In this document: positions 1 through 8,215 of the stretch, piece by piece
Position numbering within the stretch: the first letter of the stretch is position 1
How the letters are laid out: every line of letters begins with the position of its first letter
Assembly (NCBI RefSeq): GCF_900129775.1
Contig: NZ_FQWV01000002.1
Location: forward strand, 467,145 to 531,144
Length of the DNA: 64,000 nucleotides
Source of the DNA: Halobaculum gomorrense
Lineage (GTDB): Archaea > Halobacteriota > Halobacteria > Halobacteriales > Haloferacaceae
Reading direction: 5' to 3'
The notes under the pieces: generated by a model
Told to the model about the DNA's origin: nothing
Database searches by the model: none
Seen by the model: the letters and a program-made list of their open reading frames with translations, nothing else
Program-made: the position numbers and the translations under genes

Positions 1-978
1 TTCCTTCAGCGACTCGAGCTCCGACTCGCCGCCGACGACGAGCAGCACGGTGTGCTCGTCGATGAGGCGGTCGGGCCGCGGCGGCGACTCGAACTCGCCG
101 GCGTCCCATGCGCCGAGGACGTTCGCGCCGGTGCGCTCGCGGATCGCCGACTCGCCGACCGTGTCGCCCACCAGGGGGCTGCCGCTGTGGACGAGCAGCT
201 CGGCGACCTGGAAGTCCTCGCCGATTTCGACGCCGTCGCCCAGCTCGTCAGCGACGCTGGTCGTCGCCTTCGCGCCGAGGCTCTCGCCGAGCAGCCGCCG
301 CGGCGACAGCACGCGGTCGGCGCCGGCGTAGCGGTGGTAGTCGGCCACGTCCTCGTCTTCGACGAGGCTGACGACGCGCAGCGCCTCAGAGCACTCGCGC
401 GCCGAGAGGACGACGCTCGCGTTCGTCTCGTCGTCCGCGTCCGCGACGAGCGCCCGCGCCGACCCGACGTTGGCGCGTTCCAAGGTCTCGACCGCTTCGG
501 GATCGCCGTGGACGACCTCGTGGTCGGCCGCGAGGTCGACCGCGCGGTCGGCGTCGGGGACCACGACCACGTACGGCTGGTCGCGCGAACGCAGCTCTCG
601 GACCAGCGTCTCCCCGCGCGGGGTGAACTCGCAGATGACGACGTGGTCCGTCAGGGTCGTCGTCCGCGGCGGCGAACTCGTCAGTGCCTCGTTCACCAGC
701 GGGACGACGACCGCCGGCAGCGCGAGGAAGATCAGCCCGACCCCCGCCAACTGCATCGCGGCCATCAACACGAGCATCTCGTCGGAGCTCCACCGGTCGG
801 CGTCGAGCCCGAACCCGGTCGTGGTGAACGTCTCCACGACAACGTACAGCGAGTGGATGTAGTCGACCTGCTCGCCCTCGAACGTCGCGAACCCCCACTG
901 GTAGACGAACGCGAGGAGGAGCATCACGCCGAACGCGCCCAGCAGGTACTCGGTCGCTCGGCGGATCGCCGAAACCAT
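1..978 (-). CDS. Two-TM potassium channel with RCK (TrkA-N/TrkA-C) domains, C-terminus cut by window edge
   Basis: The reading frame is open from the ATG at 978 to the window edge (326 codons), so the C-terminus is missing. Residues 11-28 and about 65-90 are membrane segments flanking a pore loop, with a TTTGFG selectivity filter at residues 52-57. A cytoplasmic RCK/TrkA-N Rossmann domain follows from about residue 110, and a TrkA-C-like segment near residue 280. In known families this layout gates K+ flow by ligand binding to RCK, relevant to a salt-in cytoplasm. The glycine-rich nucleotide loop is degenerate (EFTPRG where GxGxxG is usual). A TATA-like box at 1001-1010 fits a leaderless start. 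Channel identity is firm; ligand and ion selectivity are inferred. Confidence 0.85.
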   Translation of the reverse strand, partial: MVSAIRRATEYLLGAFGVMLLLAFVYQWGFATFEGEQVDYIHSLYVVVETFTTTGFGLDADRWSSDEMLVLMAAMQLAGVGLIFLALPAVVVPLVNEALTSSPPRTTTLTDHVVICEFTPRGETLVRELRSRDQPYVVVVPDADRAVDLAADHEVVHGDPEAVETLERANVGSARALVADADDETNASVVLSARECSEALRVVSLVEDEDVADYHRYAGADRVLSPRRLLGESLGAKATTSVADELGDGVEIGEDFQVAELLVHSGSPLVGDTVGESAIRERTGANVLGAWDAGEFESPPRPDRLIDEHTVLLVVGGESELESLKE

Positions 979-1000
979 ACCCCGCCTTCCGCGGCGGGTG

Positions 1001-1010
1001 AATTAAACAC
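1001..1010 (-). promoter_or_regulatory. TATA-like box of the K+ channel gene
   Basis: Read on the minus strand this is GTGTTTAATT, centred about 27 bases upstream of the channel ATG at 978. That spacing predicts transcription starting at or next to the start codon. Confidence 0.5.
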
Positions 1011-1126
1011 CACGCACGCGGACCGCTGGACGTGACGGACCCCCTTCGAGACGGCGGCACCGACCGCCGCCGGAGTCATGGTTCGCCGACCGTCGGCGGC
1101 GTGATGGGGGCGCCGCCCGTGAACTG

Positions 1127-1393
1127 ATGAGCCTCGGCATCGAAGCGCGGGCCGTGCGCGAAGTCACCCTCGACGGGACCGGGCCGCTCCGGCTGGACGA
1201 AGACGACATCGACGAGGAGTACGGCGACATCGCGGTGTGCCGGTGCGGACTCAGCGAGGAGTTCCCGCTGTGCGACGGCTCTCACCGGCGAACCGATGGA
1301 GAAGCGGCGGGGGTCCGATACAAGTACGTCGACGGCGAACGGCGTCGGGTCGAGGAAATCCGACTCGTGGCGGCGGAAGACGACACGGAGTAG
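1127..1393 (+). CDS. CDGSH-type [2Fe-2S] protein
   Basis: An 88-residue soluble protein with the CDGSH zinc-finger signature: ligands C38, C40, C49 and H53, with conserved S43, P47 and the C-D-G-S-H ending. In this family three cysteines and one histidine hold a redox-active, labile [2Fe-2S] cluster. The cellular role in archaea is unknown; electron transfer or iron/redox sensing are the usual proposals. It runs convergently towards the oxidase subunit III gene, with only 27 bases between the stops. The ATG at 1127 is the first good start and no clear TATA box precedes it, so the start is less certain than the family. Confidence 0.85.
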   Translation: MSLGIEARAVREVTLDGTGPLRLDEDDIDEEYGDIAVCRCGLSEEFPLCDGSHRRTDGEAAGVRYKYVDGERRRVEEIRLVAAEDDTE

Positions 1394-1420
1394 TCGAGAC
1401 GAGACCGGCGCCGCGATCGA

Positions 1421-2287
1421 TTACGCGCCGACCTCAGCGCCAACGTACAGCGCGACGACGAGGAAGATCCAGACGGCGTCGACGAAGTGCCAGTACATCG
1501 AGGCCGTCGTCACGGAGACGTGGCGGTCGGCGGAGTACTGGCCCTGGAGGGCGCGGACGAAGACGATGGTGAGCAGCACCGCGCCCATCGAGACGTGCAG
1601 CCCGTGGAGCCCGGTGAGACCGTAGAATGCCGAGCCGAACAGCCCGGAGGTGAGCGTGAACTCTTCGTGAACGATGAACTCGTAGTACTCGTACACCTGG
1701 CCGCCGATGAACACGACCCCGAGCAGGAGGGTGACGGCGAGCCAGCCGAGGAACTTCTTGCGGTCGTTCCGTCGGATCGCGCCGTGAGCGAAGTGGAGCG
1801 TCACCGACGAGACGATCAGGAGCGTGGTGTTGATGATCACCAGCGATCCGAGCAGGTGGGGGAGGTCGGCGGCGACCTCGGCCCACGCGTTCTGCGAGCG
1901 GATGAAAAAGAAGTAGGTGAAGCCGGCGCTGAAGGTTGCGATCTCCGAGCCGAGGAACGCGATCATCCCCCACCGGAGCTTGCTCGCGCTGTGTTCGTCG
2001 GCGCCGCGCTCCCAGAAGTGCGTGACGAACGCGTGGTACATCCACCCGTATATCCCGACGAGGAACAGGCCGATGCTCCCGACCAGCACGCCGGGGCCGA
2101 CCATCGGCCCGACGATGTTCCGCTCGCCGACGGACATGAGGTACAGCGCCGCACCGATGTAGATCCCCGCCCCGCCCAGCGCCGTGACGAACGGCCACCA
2201 CGAGGCCTCCCCGAACCCGCGCGGCCAGTCCTCGACCGCGGGGAGGTGGTGCCCCTCGTCGTGGGCGTCTTCCGTTTCTGTAGCCAT
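1421..2287 (-). CDS. coxC: Heme-copper oxidase subunit III (cytochrome c oxidase-type)
   Basis: A 288-residue membrane protein with seven predicted TM helices, the family's usual number. Diagnostic segments are the FLGSEIATFSAGF stretch in the third helix (the glutamate typical of subunit III), a GLHGLHV stretch and an HFVDAVWIFLV stretch in the last helix. Subunit III supports the catalytic subunit I of the terminal oxidase in the cytoplasmic membrane. No subunit I or II gene lies nearby, so the complex is encoded at scattered loci. The ATG at 2287 is chosen because the frame extends upstream only as low-complexity sequence and the family begins about here. Confidence 0.93.
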   Translation of the reverse strand: MATETEDAHDEGHHLPAVEDWPRGFGEASWWPFVTALGGAGIYIGAALYLMSVGERNIVGPMVGPGVLVGSIGLFLVGIYGWMYHAFVTHFWERGADEHSASKLRWGMIAFLGSEIATFSAGFTYFFFIRSQNAWAEVAADLPHLLGSLVIINTTLLIVSSVTLHFAHGAIRRNDRKKFLGWLAVTLLLGVVFIGGQVYEYYEFIVHEEFTLTSGLFGSAFYGLTGLHGLHVSMGAVLLTIVFVRALQGQYSADRHVSVTTASMYWHFVDAVWIFLVVALYVGAEVGA

Positions 2288-2459
2288 GCGCGCCGGTAGC
2301 CGACGCGGAGACAAAAATCCTCCCACCTGCGTCGGCGAGCGCGGGGTCGACGATCGGACGACGGCGGCCGACAGATCCCGTCGCATCCGCGACGCCGGCC
2401 GCGGTAGGTTCCGCGAACGGCCGACACACATACTACGATACGTGACGAGATACCATTGT

Positions 2460-2615
2460 ATGCCGGAGTGTAGGAACTGCAGTTCGTTCGTCACCGAACG
2501 GTACGTCAGGGTGTTCGCGCCCGAAGGGATGAGCAACGTCCGCGTTTGCCCCGCCTGCGAGGACATGGTGCGCGAGGGTGCAGACGTGCGAGAAGCCCGA
2601 TCGAAGCGAGTGTAG
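2460..2615 (+). CDS. Small haloarchaeal zinc-ribbon protein (DUF7563-like)
   Basis: A 51-residue protein with two CxxC knuckles (CRNC near residue 4 and CPAC near residue 32), consistent with a single zinc ribbon, then a charged tail. I recall near-identical tiny haloarchaeal proteins grouped as DUF7563; this is from memory. Function is unknown; zinc ribbons of this size often bind nucleic acid or protein partners. It stands alone between the divergent oxidase gene and the next gene. An AT-rich stretch around 2430 could serve as promoter. The start is fixed by the short distance from that box and by homologues beginning MPEC. Confidence 0.75.
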   Translation: MPECRNCSSFVTERYVRVFAPEGMSNVRVCPACEDMVREGADVREARSKRV

Positions 2616-2667
2616 CCTGCGAGAGACAGTTCTTCGCTACCTTGACAGGCCCCCAATCGCCGGTGGA

Positions 2668-2676
2668 GTTTTTATT
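2668..2676 (+). promoter_or_regulatory. TATA-like box
   Basis: GTTTTTATT centred 26 bases upstream of the ATG at 2698, predicting a leaderless transcript for the following gene. Confidence 0.5.
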
Positions 2677-2697
2677 GGCGGGCGTTGCCGTCCGGTG

Positions 2698-3165
2698 ATG
2701 GCGCTGTACGACACCGCTCTCGGCGCGCTCGACCGAGACAGCGCCGACGTTCCGTCACGCGCACGCTTGATCGGCGTCCCGGCGGAGTCGCCGCGTCGGC
2801 TACGCGCGGTCGTCGACGAGGTTCGCCCGGCGCTGGCGCCGCCGCCGGCGCTCCTCGACGACCACGCGGACGCCGCGGCCGCCTTTCGGATCGACGGCCT
2901 GTGCGAGTCCGGCGCGCACAACGCCGCGTGGGACCGCGTCGACTTCGCCGAGCGCTACCGCGACCACCTCGCGACCGACCCCGACGCCCAGACCACGGTC
3001 GACGCGCTGCGCGCGGATCTGGCCGCCGGCGATGACCTCGCGCTCGTCGGTCCCGAGTCCACCGACGAACTGCGCAGCCACCGGACGGTCCTTCGGGCGG
3101 TGCTGACAGACGAGGAGGGGGGGCCCGACGCCGACACCGATCGCAGCGGCGGGACGGCCGACTGA
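2698..3165 (+). CDS. Uncharacterised haloarchaeal protein (weakly DUF488-like)
   Basis: A 155-residue acidic soluble protein with no signal peptide or membrane segment. The middle (about residues 75-125) recalls the DUF488 layout, a helix ending in a basic ERYRDHL motif followed by a strand and a final helix. The cysteine-containing CHR motif of true DUF488 proteins is absent, so the assignment is tentative. The last 20 residues are a disordered Asp/Gly-rich tail. It is monocistronic by spacing, with its own TATA-like box. I cannot give a function. Confidence 0.6.
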   Translation: MALYDTALGALDRDSADVPSRARLIGVPAESPRRLRAVVDEVRPALAPPPALLDDHADAAAAFRIDGLCESGAHNAAWDRVDFAERYRDHLATDPDAQTTVDALRADLAAGDDLALVGPESTDELRSHRTVLRAVLTDEEGGPDADTDRSGGTAD

Positions 3166-3249
3166 CCGCGGCGGCGACCCGACCGTCGCAGCCGCCGCCC
3201 CCGCGACGGTTTCGCAAGCTACTCGGCCGCCCGCTCTCAACTGCGAGTG

Positions 3250-4647
3250 ATGGATCGCCACTCACGCAGCGCGCGCGTCGTCCGCCGCGCGGTTCCGCTG
3301 GCGTCGGCAGCGCTGGCCGCGCTCGCGAGCGCGTCGCGCGCCGCCGCGCACGCCGGCGGCGTTCGCAGCGCGACGCGCGAGACGGTGACGGTGCCGACGT
3401 GGCTGTTTCTCGCCACCGGCGGCGCCGTCGTTGGCGCCTCCTTCCTCCTCGCGTCGGCGGTCACCGACCGCGCGTACATCCGCCGGATCGACACGTGGGG
3501 GCGCGCGCTCCCCGACGCCGGCCGCGCCGCCCGAGTACTCGCGAGAGGCATCGGGGTCGCTGCTCTCCTCATCACGGTCGTCGCCGGGCTGTTCGGTCCT
3601 GTTGCGCCCACCGAGAACGCGGCCGTCCTGATCGTGTGGGTCGGCTGGTGGGCGGCGTTCGTCCTCTCGGCGTACCTCCTCGGCAACGCCTGGCCCGCGG
3701 TCGACCCGTTCCGGGCGATCGCCGGCGCGCTCCCCTCGCTCGACCGCCCGTACCCCGAGCGGCTCGGCTCGTGGCCGGCGACCGCCGGCCTGCTCGCGCT
3801 CGTGTACCTCGAGGTCGTGACGCCGATGGCCGACGACCCGCGGCTGCTCACCGGCCTCGTGCTCGCGTACCTCGGCGTCTCTGTCGCCGGGAGCGTCGTC
3901 TTCGGCGCCGACGACTGGTTCGTCAGCGCCGACCCGGTCTCGCGGTTGCTGGCCGCCTACGGGCGGGTCGCGCCGGTCGCGCGCGCCGACGACGGCGGCC
4001 TCCGACTCCGGCTGCCCGGAATGGCGCTGACCGACGCCGAGTGGATCGACGGCCGCGACGACATCGGGTTCGTCGTCGCGGTCGTGTTCGTCACCACCTA
4101 CGACGGCTTCGTCGGCACCGCCGCCTGGGCCGGCGTCGCGCGCCCGCTCGTCGAGGCCGGTGCGCCCGCCCTGCTCGTCTATCTGCTCGCGATGCTGGTC
4201 GGGTACGGCCTGTTCCTCGCGCTGTACCTCGTGTCGGCGCGCGCGGCCCGCCGGACGGCCGACACCTTCCTCGCGCCCGGCGAACTCGCCCGGCGGTTCG
4301 CCCCGTCGCTGCTCGCGATCGCCGCCGGCTACCACCTCGCGCACAACCTCGCGACGGCGCTGTCGCTGTCGCCGACGCTGGCGGTCGTGCTCACGTCGCC
4401 GCTGTCGCCGCCGGCGACGATCCCGGTGTTGCTCGTGCCCGGGTGGGTCGGCGGCGTCGGCGTCGCGGCGGTGTTGGGCGGACACCTGCTCGCCGTCTGG
4501 GTCGCTCACGCGACCGCGTACGACCTGTTCCCCGACCGACTGCAGGCGGTCCGGAGCCAGTACGGCGTCACCGTCGCGATGGTGGCGTACACGATGGCGA
4601 GCCTGTGGATCGTCTCGCGTCCCGGAGGTGCGCCCCCCTTCGTATGA
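3250..4647 (+). CDS. Polytopic membrane protein, unknown function
   Basis: A 465-residue protein with an N-terminal hydrophobic segment that may be a cleaved signal (ending near an AAAHAGG stretch), then roughly ten predicted TM helices separated by short Arg/Asp-rich loops. A WVGWWAAFVLSAYLLGN stretch near residue 130 and a GYHLAHN histidine pair near residue 360 are the most distinctive parts. The histidines could bind heme or metal, but this is a guess. I do not recognise the family beyond a haloarchaeal conserved membrane protein. A GTG lies directly before the ATG; the ATG at 3250 is preferred. Its stop overlaps the next start in an ATGA, so the two are translationally coupled. Confidence 0.75.
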   Translation: MDRHSRSARVVRRAVPLASAALAALASASRAAAHAGGVRSATRETVTVPTWLFLATGGAVVGASFLLASAVTDRAYIRRIDTWGRALPDAGRAARVLARGIGVAALLITVVAGLFGPVAPTENAAVLIVWVGWWAAFVLSAYLLGNAWPAVDPFRAIAGALPSLDRPYPERLGSWPATAGLLALVYLEVVTPMADDPRLLTGLVLAYLGVSVAGSVVFGADDWFVSADPVSRLLAAYGRVAPVARADDGGLRLRLPGMALTDAEWIDGRDDIGFVVAVVFVTTYDGFVGTAAWAGVARPLVEAGAPALLVYLLAMLVGYGLFLALYLVSARAARRTADTFLAPGELARRFAPSLLAIAAGYHLAHNLATALSLSPTLAVVLTSPLSPPATIPVLLVPGWVGGVGVAAVLGGHLLAVWVAHATAYDLFPDRLQAVRSQYGVTVAMVAYTMASLWIVSRPGGAPPFV

Positions 4648-5039
4648 GCCGCGACGACGCTTCCGCCGACGCGGCCTCCCGCGCCGTCGACGCGACCTCT
4701 CGCGCCGCCGACGCGACCGCATCCGAGACGGGCGACTCCGGCGCGGCTGCGAGCGCGCCCGCCACCGGCGCGCGCGGCCGACCGGCCGCGCCGTACGACG
4801 TTCCGCCGGGCGCGACCGCGTTCACCTGCTCGCGCTGCGGTCGCCCGTTCGCCCGCGAGCGCCACCGCGACCTCCACCTCGGCCAGGTCCACGCCGAGCT
4901 CGACGGCGACGAGCGCGCCGCCTACGAGGCCGCTCGCGACGAGGAGGCCGACGACCTCCGACGATTCCGAATCGTCTCGCTGGGCATGCTGGTTGCCCTC
5001 TACTTCGGCTTCCTCTTCTTGTACGCCGTCGCCGGGTGA
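4644..5039 (+). CDS. Membrane-anchored C2H2 zinc-finger protein
   Basis: A 131-residue protein. Residues 1-55 are a low-complexity Ala/Asp/Ser-rich lead. Residues 62-83 form a textbook single C2H2 finger (C62, C65, H78, H83; spacing C-2-C-12-H-4-H). An acidic helix follows, and residues about 110-129 form one TM helix. The finger therefore sits on the cytoplasmic face if the C-terminus crosses the membrane. Its ATG overlaps the stop of the polytopic membrane protein upstream, so the two probably act together. Whether the finger binds protein or DNA is unknown; a lone finger more often binds protein. Confidence 0.75.
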   Translation: MSRDDASADAASRAVDATSRAADATASETGDSGAAASAPATGARGRPAAPYDVPPGATAFTCSRCGRPFARERHRDLHLGQVHAELDGDERAAYEAARDEEADDLRRFRIVSLGMLVALYFGFLFLYAVAG

Positions 5040-5149
5040 GTCGGCGGGAGCCGACGCCTCCCGAACCTGTCAGATCAGCACACGAGCGCGTCGGACGGCT
5101 GTCCGACCAGGCGGAAGGTATTTGCGTCGGACGCAGCGATGTACCGCCG

Positions 5150-7516
5150 ATGGACGGCGAAACAGTCGAAACGGTGACCGGATGGGGGTCCGAGCCGCTC
5201 TCGGGGGGGATCAACGGGCTCCGCACGTTGCAGTCCCGGGAGTTCACCGGGGCGGTCACCGAGGGACACGCGTGGCTGTTCATGTTGAACGGTCGCGTGG
5301 TCGGCGTGTTCGACGGGTCGCTGGACTCGTTTGCGGACGCCGACGGCACCGCATACGTCGCGCCCGACCCGTCGCTGCCGCTGTTGTTCGCGATGCGCGA
5401 GCGCGGCGGAGAGACGAAGGCGCGCTACTACACCAACGACACGGCTCTGTCGGCCGCGGACGCGAAACTCTCCTCGGGGAAGTTCACCGGCTACGTCGAG
5501 CTGTCGGAGAACGTCCTCTCGGGCGATTACTACGCGGTCTACTACGGCGGTCGCCGCCTCGCGTGCGCGTTCGTCGGCACCGGCGAGCAGAAGCAGGTGC
5601 TCACCGACGACGAGGCGTTCGAGGCGGCCGACGACGAGGTCGGCATCTACGAGGTCGTCGCCGTCGACATCGACGTCGTCGACATCCCCGACCCGGAGCC
5701 TGAGCCGGAACCGGAGCCGACTCTGATGCCCGACGACGGGACGACGGGATCGATCGGGGGCGCGGACGACGGCACGGGCAACGGCTCCAGTGCGGGCGAC
5801 GACGACCAGCCCGGAGGCGACTCGCCAACGAGCGTCACGTTCGGCGGCGCCGGCGGATCGACCGACGCCGGCGGATCGACCGACGCCGACGAGTCCGCGG
5901 CGACCGCGTCCGCCGCTGACGCGAGCGAGGACGCAGCTCCCCCGGACACCGCGGCGACGGAGTCCGGCGCAGCGGACGCGACGGCCGAACCGGATGCGGC
6001 GGCGGAGTCAGACGCGGCGACTGCGACCGCAGACGCCGGCGGCCCGACCGCCGAAGCGCCGGCGGACAGCGATGCGACGCAGGGGCGGATGCGGCCGACC
6101 GGCGACCCCGCCGACGGCGACGGCACCGAAAACGAGACCGCGCCGGTCGAGTCCGCTCCGGTCGACTCCGGCCGGTCCGTGTCGTCGCGACCGGCGGAAC
6201 CGCCACGGAACGCCGCAGGCGACGACGAGTCTGACGGCGACGGCGACGGCGACCCGTTCTCCGCCGAAGAGCAGTGGCGCGAGACCAGAGCGATCCCGTC
6301 TCTCGACCCGTCTCGAACGGCGACGGGCGACGCCGATAGAACGCCGGCGAGCGGGTCGGCGGGCGCCGACTCCCGTCGTCGCCGTGATCGGTCGGCCCGC
6401 GACCGCCCCTCGGACGCGACCGGCCCGTCGGGGGCTCGCGGTGAGGCATCCTCCGCCGCCGACAGCGACGCCGACGGCCGTGATCGGCGCTCCCCGGACC
6501 GGGATGGCGGCCCGGCCGCTCGCGACGAGGGAGCCGGCACCGACGACGAGCCCGCGGCCGCGCGCGAGGCGCTGGCGACGGCCCGCGCCGAGCGCGACCG
6601 AGCTATCGAGGGCGCTCGCGAAGCGCGCGACAAGCTGGAGTCGAACGAGAGCGAACTCGCTCGACTCCGCGAGGAGAACGACCGTCTCACCGAGCGGGTC
6701 GAAGCGCTGGAGTCGCAGCTCGCGGAGGCGCGCGAGGAGCTGTCGGCCGCGCGCGAACACACCGAGGGCGGCGGCGGAGACGGGGATGACGCACCCGCCC
6801 GGACGGTCCCCGCCGACCGAGCGCTGGCGGGGACGAACCTGTTCGTCCGCTACGACTCGAAGGGCGGGGCGACGCTGGCGAAGGCGCACGCCGGTGGCAC
6901 GAGTCGCTCGGACGTGAACGACAACCTCCGTCTGGAGGTCCACACCGACTTCGAGGCCGACGACGCGGTCGTCGACGGACGGCCGTTCCGGGAGTTCCTC
7001 ACCGGCACCATCGAGTACGGGTTCGTCGAGTGGGCGGTGCGAGAGCTGTTGTACGAGATCCAAAGTACCGGCAACGAGTCGGCGCTTCGCGACCTGTTCG
7101 ACGCCATCCCGGACGTCGACCGCGCGGAGCTGAACGGCACCGTCGCGCTCGACGGCGAGGACGGCGCGACCGAGCACACCTTCGACGTGGTGTTGCGCGA
7201 CCGGATGGGCAACCCGCTGTTGGTGGCCGACGTGACCGAGGGTCGCGACGCGACCACCGAGTCGATGCTGGACGGGCTCGTGGGCGACGCGAGCGCGGTC
7301 GCCGACGCCGACGACCACCTCGCGGCCGGCTTCTACGTCACCGCGTCGTTCTTCGAGCCCGGCGCGCTGGAGGCGGCCGCGGACGCGACGGGGGGCGGGC
7401 TGCTCTCGCGCGGCAAGCGCAAGAGCTTCGTGAAGCTCTCGCGCAAGCGGGGCTTTCACCTCTGCCTGGTCGAGTCGCGCGAGGGAGAGTTCCACGTGAA
7501 CGTCCCCGAGCTGTAG
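5150..7516 (+). CDS. Large multidomain protein: sensor-like N-domain, acidic linker, coiled coil, nuclease-like C-domain (DUF7527-like)
   Basis: A 788-residue protein. Residues 1-180 contain repeated 'x-F-T-G-x-V' strands (FTGAV near 33, FTGYV near 106) resembling the DUF4388/PATAN type of sensory module. Residues 180-465 are an Asp/Ala/Ser/Gly-rich low-complexity linker. Residues 470-540 are a clear heptad coiled coil. Residues 555-788 form a globular domain whose FDVVLRD...GNPLLVADVTEG segment looks like the core hairpin of a PD-(D/E)XK fold, but without the catalytic lysine. I recall haloarchaeal homologues catalogued as DUF7527 or loosely as transcriptional regulators. The function is unknown. 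A TATA-like box near 5115-5123 supports the ATG at 5150. Confidence 0.75.
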   Translation: MDGETVETVTGWGSEPLSGGINGLRTLQSREFTGAVTEGHAWLFMLNGRVVGVFDGSLDSFADADGTAYVAPDPSLPLLFAMRERGGETKARYYTNDTALSAADAKLSSGKFTGYVELSENVLSGDYYAVYYGGRRLACAFVGTGEQKQVLTDDEAFEAADDEVGIYEVVAVDIDVVDIPDPEPEPEPEPTLMPDDGTTGSIGGADDGTGNGSSAGDDDQPGGDSPTSVTFGGAGGSTDAGGSTDADESAATASAADASEDAAPPDTAATESGAADATAEPDAAAESDAATATADAGGPTAEAPADSDATQGRMRPTGDPADGDGTENETAPVESAPVDSGRSVSSRPAEPPRNAAGDDESDGDGDGDPFSAEEQWRETRAIPSLDPSRTATGDADRTPASGSAGADSRRRRDRSARDRPSDATGPSGARGEASSAADSDADGRDRRSPDRDGGPAARDEGAGTDDEPAAAREALATARAERDRAIEGAREARDKLESNESELARLREENDRLTERVEALESQLAEAREELSAAREHTEGGGGDGDDAPARTVPADRALAGTNLFVRYDSKGGATLAKAHAGGTSRSDVNDNLRLEVHTDFEADDAVVDGRPFREFLTGTIEYGFVEWAVRELLYEIQSTGNESALRDLFDAIPDVDRAELNGTVALDGEDGATEHTFDVVLRDRMGNPLLVADVTEGRDATTESMLDGLVGDASAVADADDHLAAGFYVTASFFEPGALEAAADATGGGLLSRGKRKSFVKLSRKRGFHLCLVESREGEFHVNVPEL

Positions 7517-7648
7517 GCGAGCCGCTCGGGGCGCCGCCGACCGGTCTCCGGCCGCGCGGCTCGGCGCCGCGACGAACGTGAGAAGAGAGACGGATCGACC
7601 ACTCGTAGACCGCAGCGAGCGTCCGCTAGATCCGTGATCGGGCGCAGA

Positions 7649-7954
7649 TCAGCCTTCCAGTTCTGGCGCGTCCTCGATCCGCATGCCGCCGATCTTGTCG
7701 ACGATCTCGTCGATCTTGCCGTCGAGTTCGTCGACGAACTCGGCGGTTCGCTCGGTCGTGATCGCGCCCTGACTGGACGGCTCGATGAGGTTCTCCTCCT
7801 CGAGCACGCGCAGCGAGTAGCGGACCTTGTGGTGGGGGTATCCCGTCTCGTTGGACATCTTCACGATCCCGATCGGTTCGTTCTCGATGACCATTCGGAG
7901 GACTTGGAGGTGCCGCTCCAGCATATCGACCTCCTTCTCTAGTCTGTCTATCAT
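7649..7954 (-). CDS. Small winged-helix transcriptional regulator
   Basis: A 101-residue cytoplasmic protein. Residues 1-25 form an N-terminal helix (MIDRLEKEVDMLERHL), residues 20-75 a winged helix-turn-helix with the recognition region around PHHKVRYSLRVLEEE, and residues 85-101 a C-terminal helix suited to dimerisation. It fits the archaeal COG3432-like group of short predicted regulators. The target is unknown. It runs convergently with the large protein upstream and divergently from purA 260 bases away, so regulation of purA is possible but unproven. The palindromic box at 7979-7990 gives the right spacing for a leaderless ATG at 7954. Confidence 0.85.
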   Translation of the reverse strand: MIDRLEKEVDMLERHLQVLRMVIENEPIGIVKMSNETGYPHHKVRYSLRVLEEENLIEPSSQGAITTERTAEFVDELDGKIDEIVDKIGGMRIEDAPELEG

Positions 7955-7978
7955 GGCACGTGTTAACTCGTCCGTCCA

Positions 7979-7990
7979 CCTTTTAAAAGT
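7979..7990 (-). promoter_or_regulatory. TATA-like box of the winged-helix regulator
   Basis: CCTTTTAAAAGT contains the self-complementary CTTTTAAAAG. It is centred about 30 bases upstream of the ATG at 7954. Because the box is itself a palindrome it could also bind a dimeric protein, for example the regulator itself. Confidence 0.5.
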
Positions 7991-8142
7991 TCTCCTCCCG
8001 GCCGGGATCAGGTTCCCGGACCGTCACGATGTCGGGCGGTTCTCGATGCCAACTCCGGTGTGGGTGTGGTTAACGGTTACGCCCGCGGGTCGCGGCTGTG
8101 ATGCGTGGACTCGGATACCGCCGATATCTGCCGTCGATCGAT

Positions 8143-8158
8143 ATCCACACCTGTGGAT
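8143..8158. promoter_or_regulatory. Perfect palindrome upstream of purA, candidate operator
   Basis: ATCCACA-CC-TGTGGAT is a perfect 7-2-7 inverted repeat. It lies about 25 bases upstream of the purA TATA-like box (8183-8190), where archaeal activators or repressors commonly bind. A TGTGG half-site also occurs further upstream near 8063. The position and perfect symmetry support an operator; the binding factor is unknown. Confidence 0.55.
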
Positions 8159-8182
8159 CATCTCCGCAAACGGACCGTAATC

Positions 8183-8190
8183 GGTTTACC
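8183..8190 (+). promoter_or_regulatory. TATA-like box of purA
   Basis: GGTTTACC centred about 29 bases before the ATG at 8216, predicting a leaderless purA mRNA. Confidence 0.45.
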
Positions 8191-8215
8191 GCCCGGCGCG
8201 GAACCGACGCCCGGT

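Noticed and set aside
5647..6762. Long Ser/Arg/Ala-rich frame (371 codons) opposite the acidic linker of the large protein
   Set aside because: It is the antisense reading of an Asp/Ala/Ser low-complexity region in G+C-rich DNA; no protein-like pattern.
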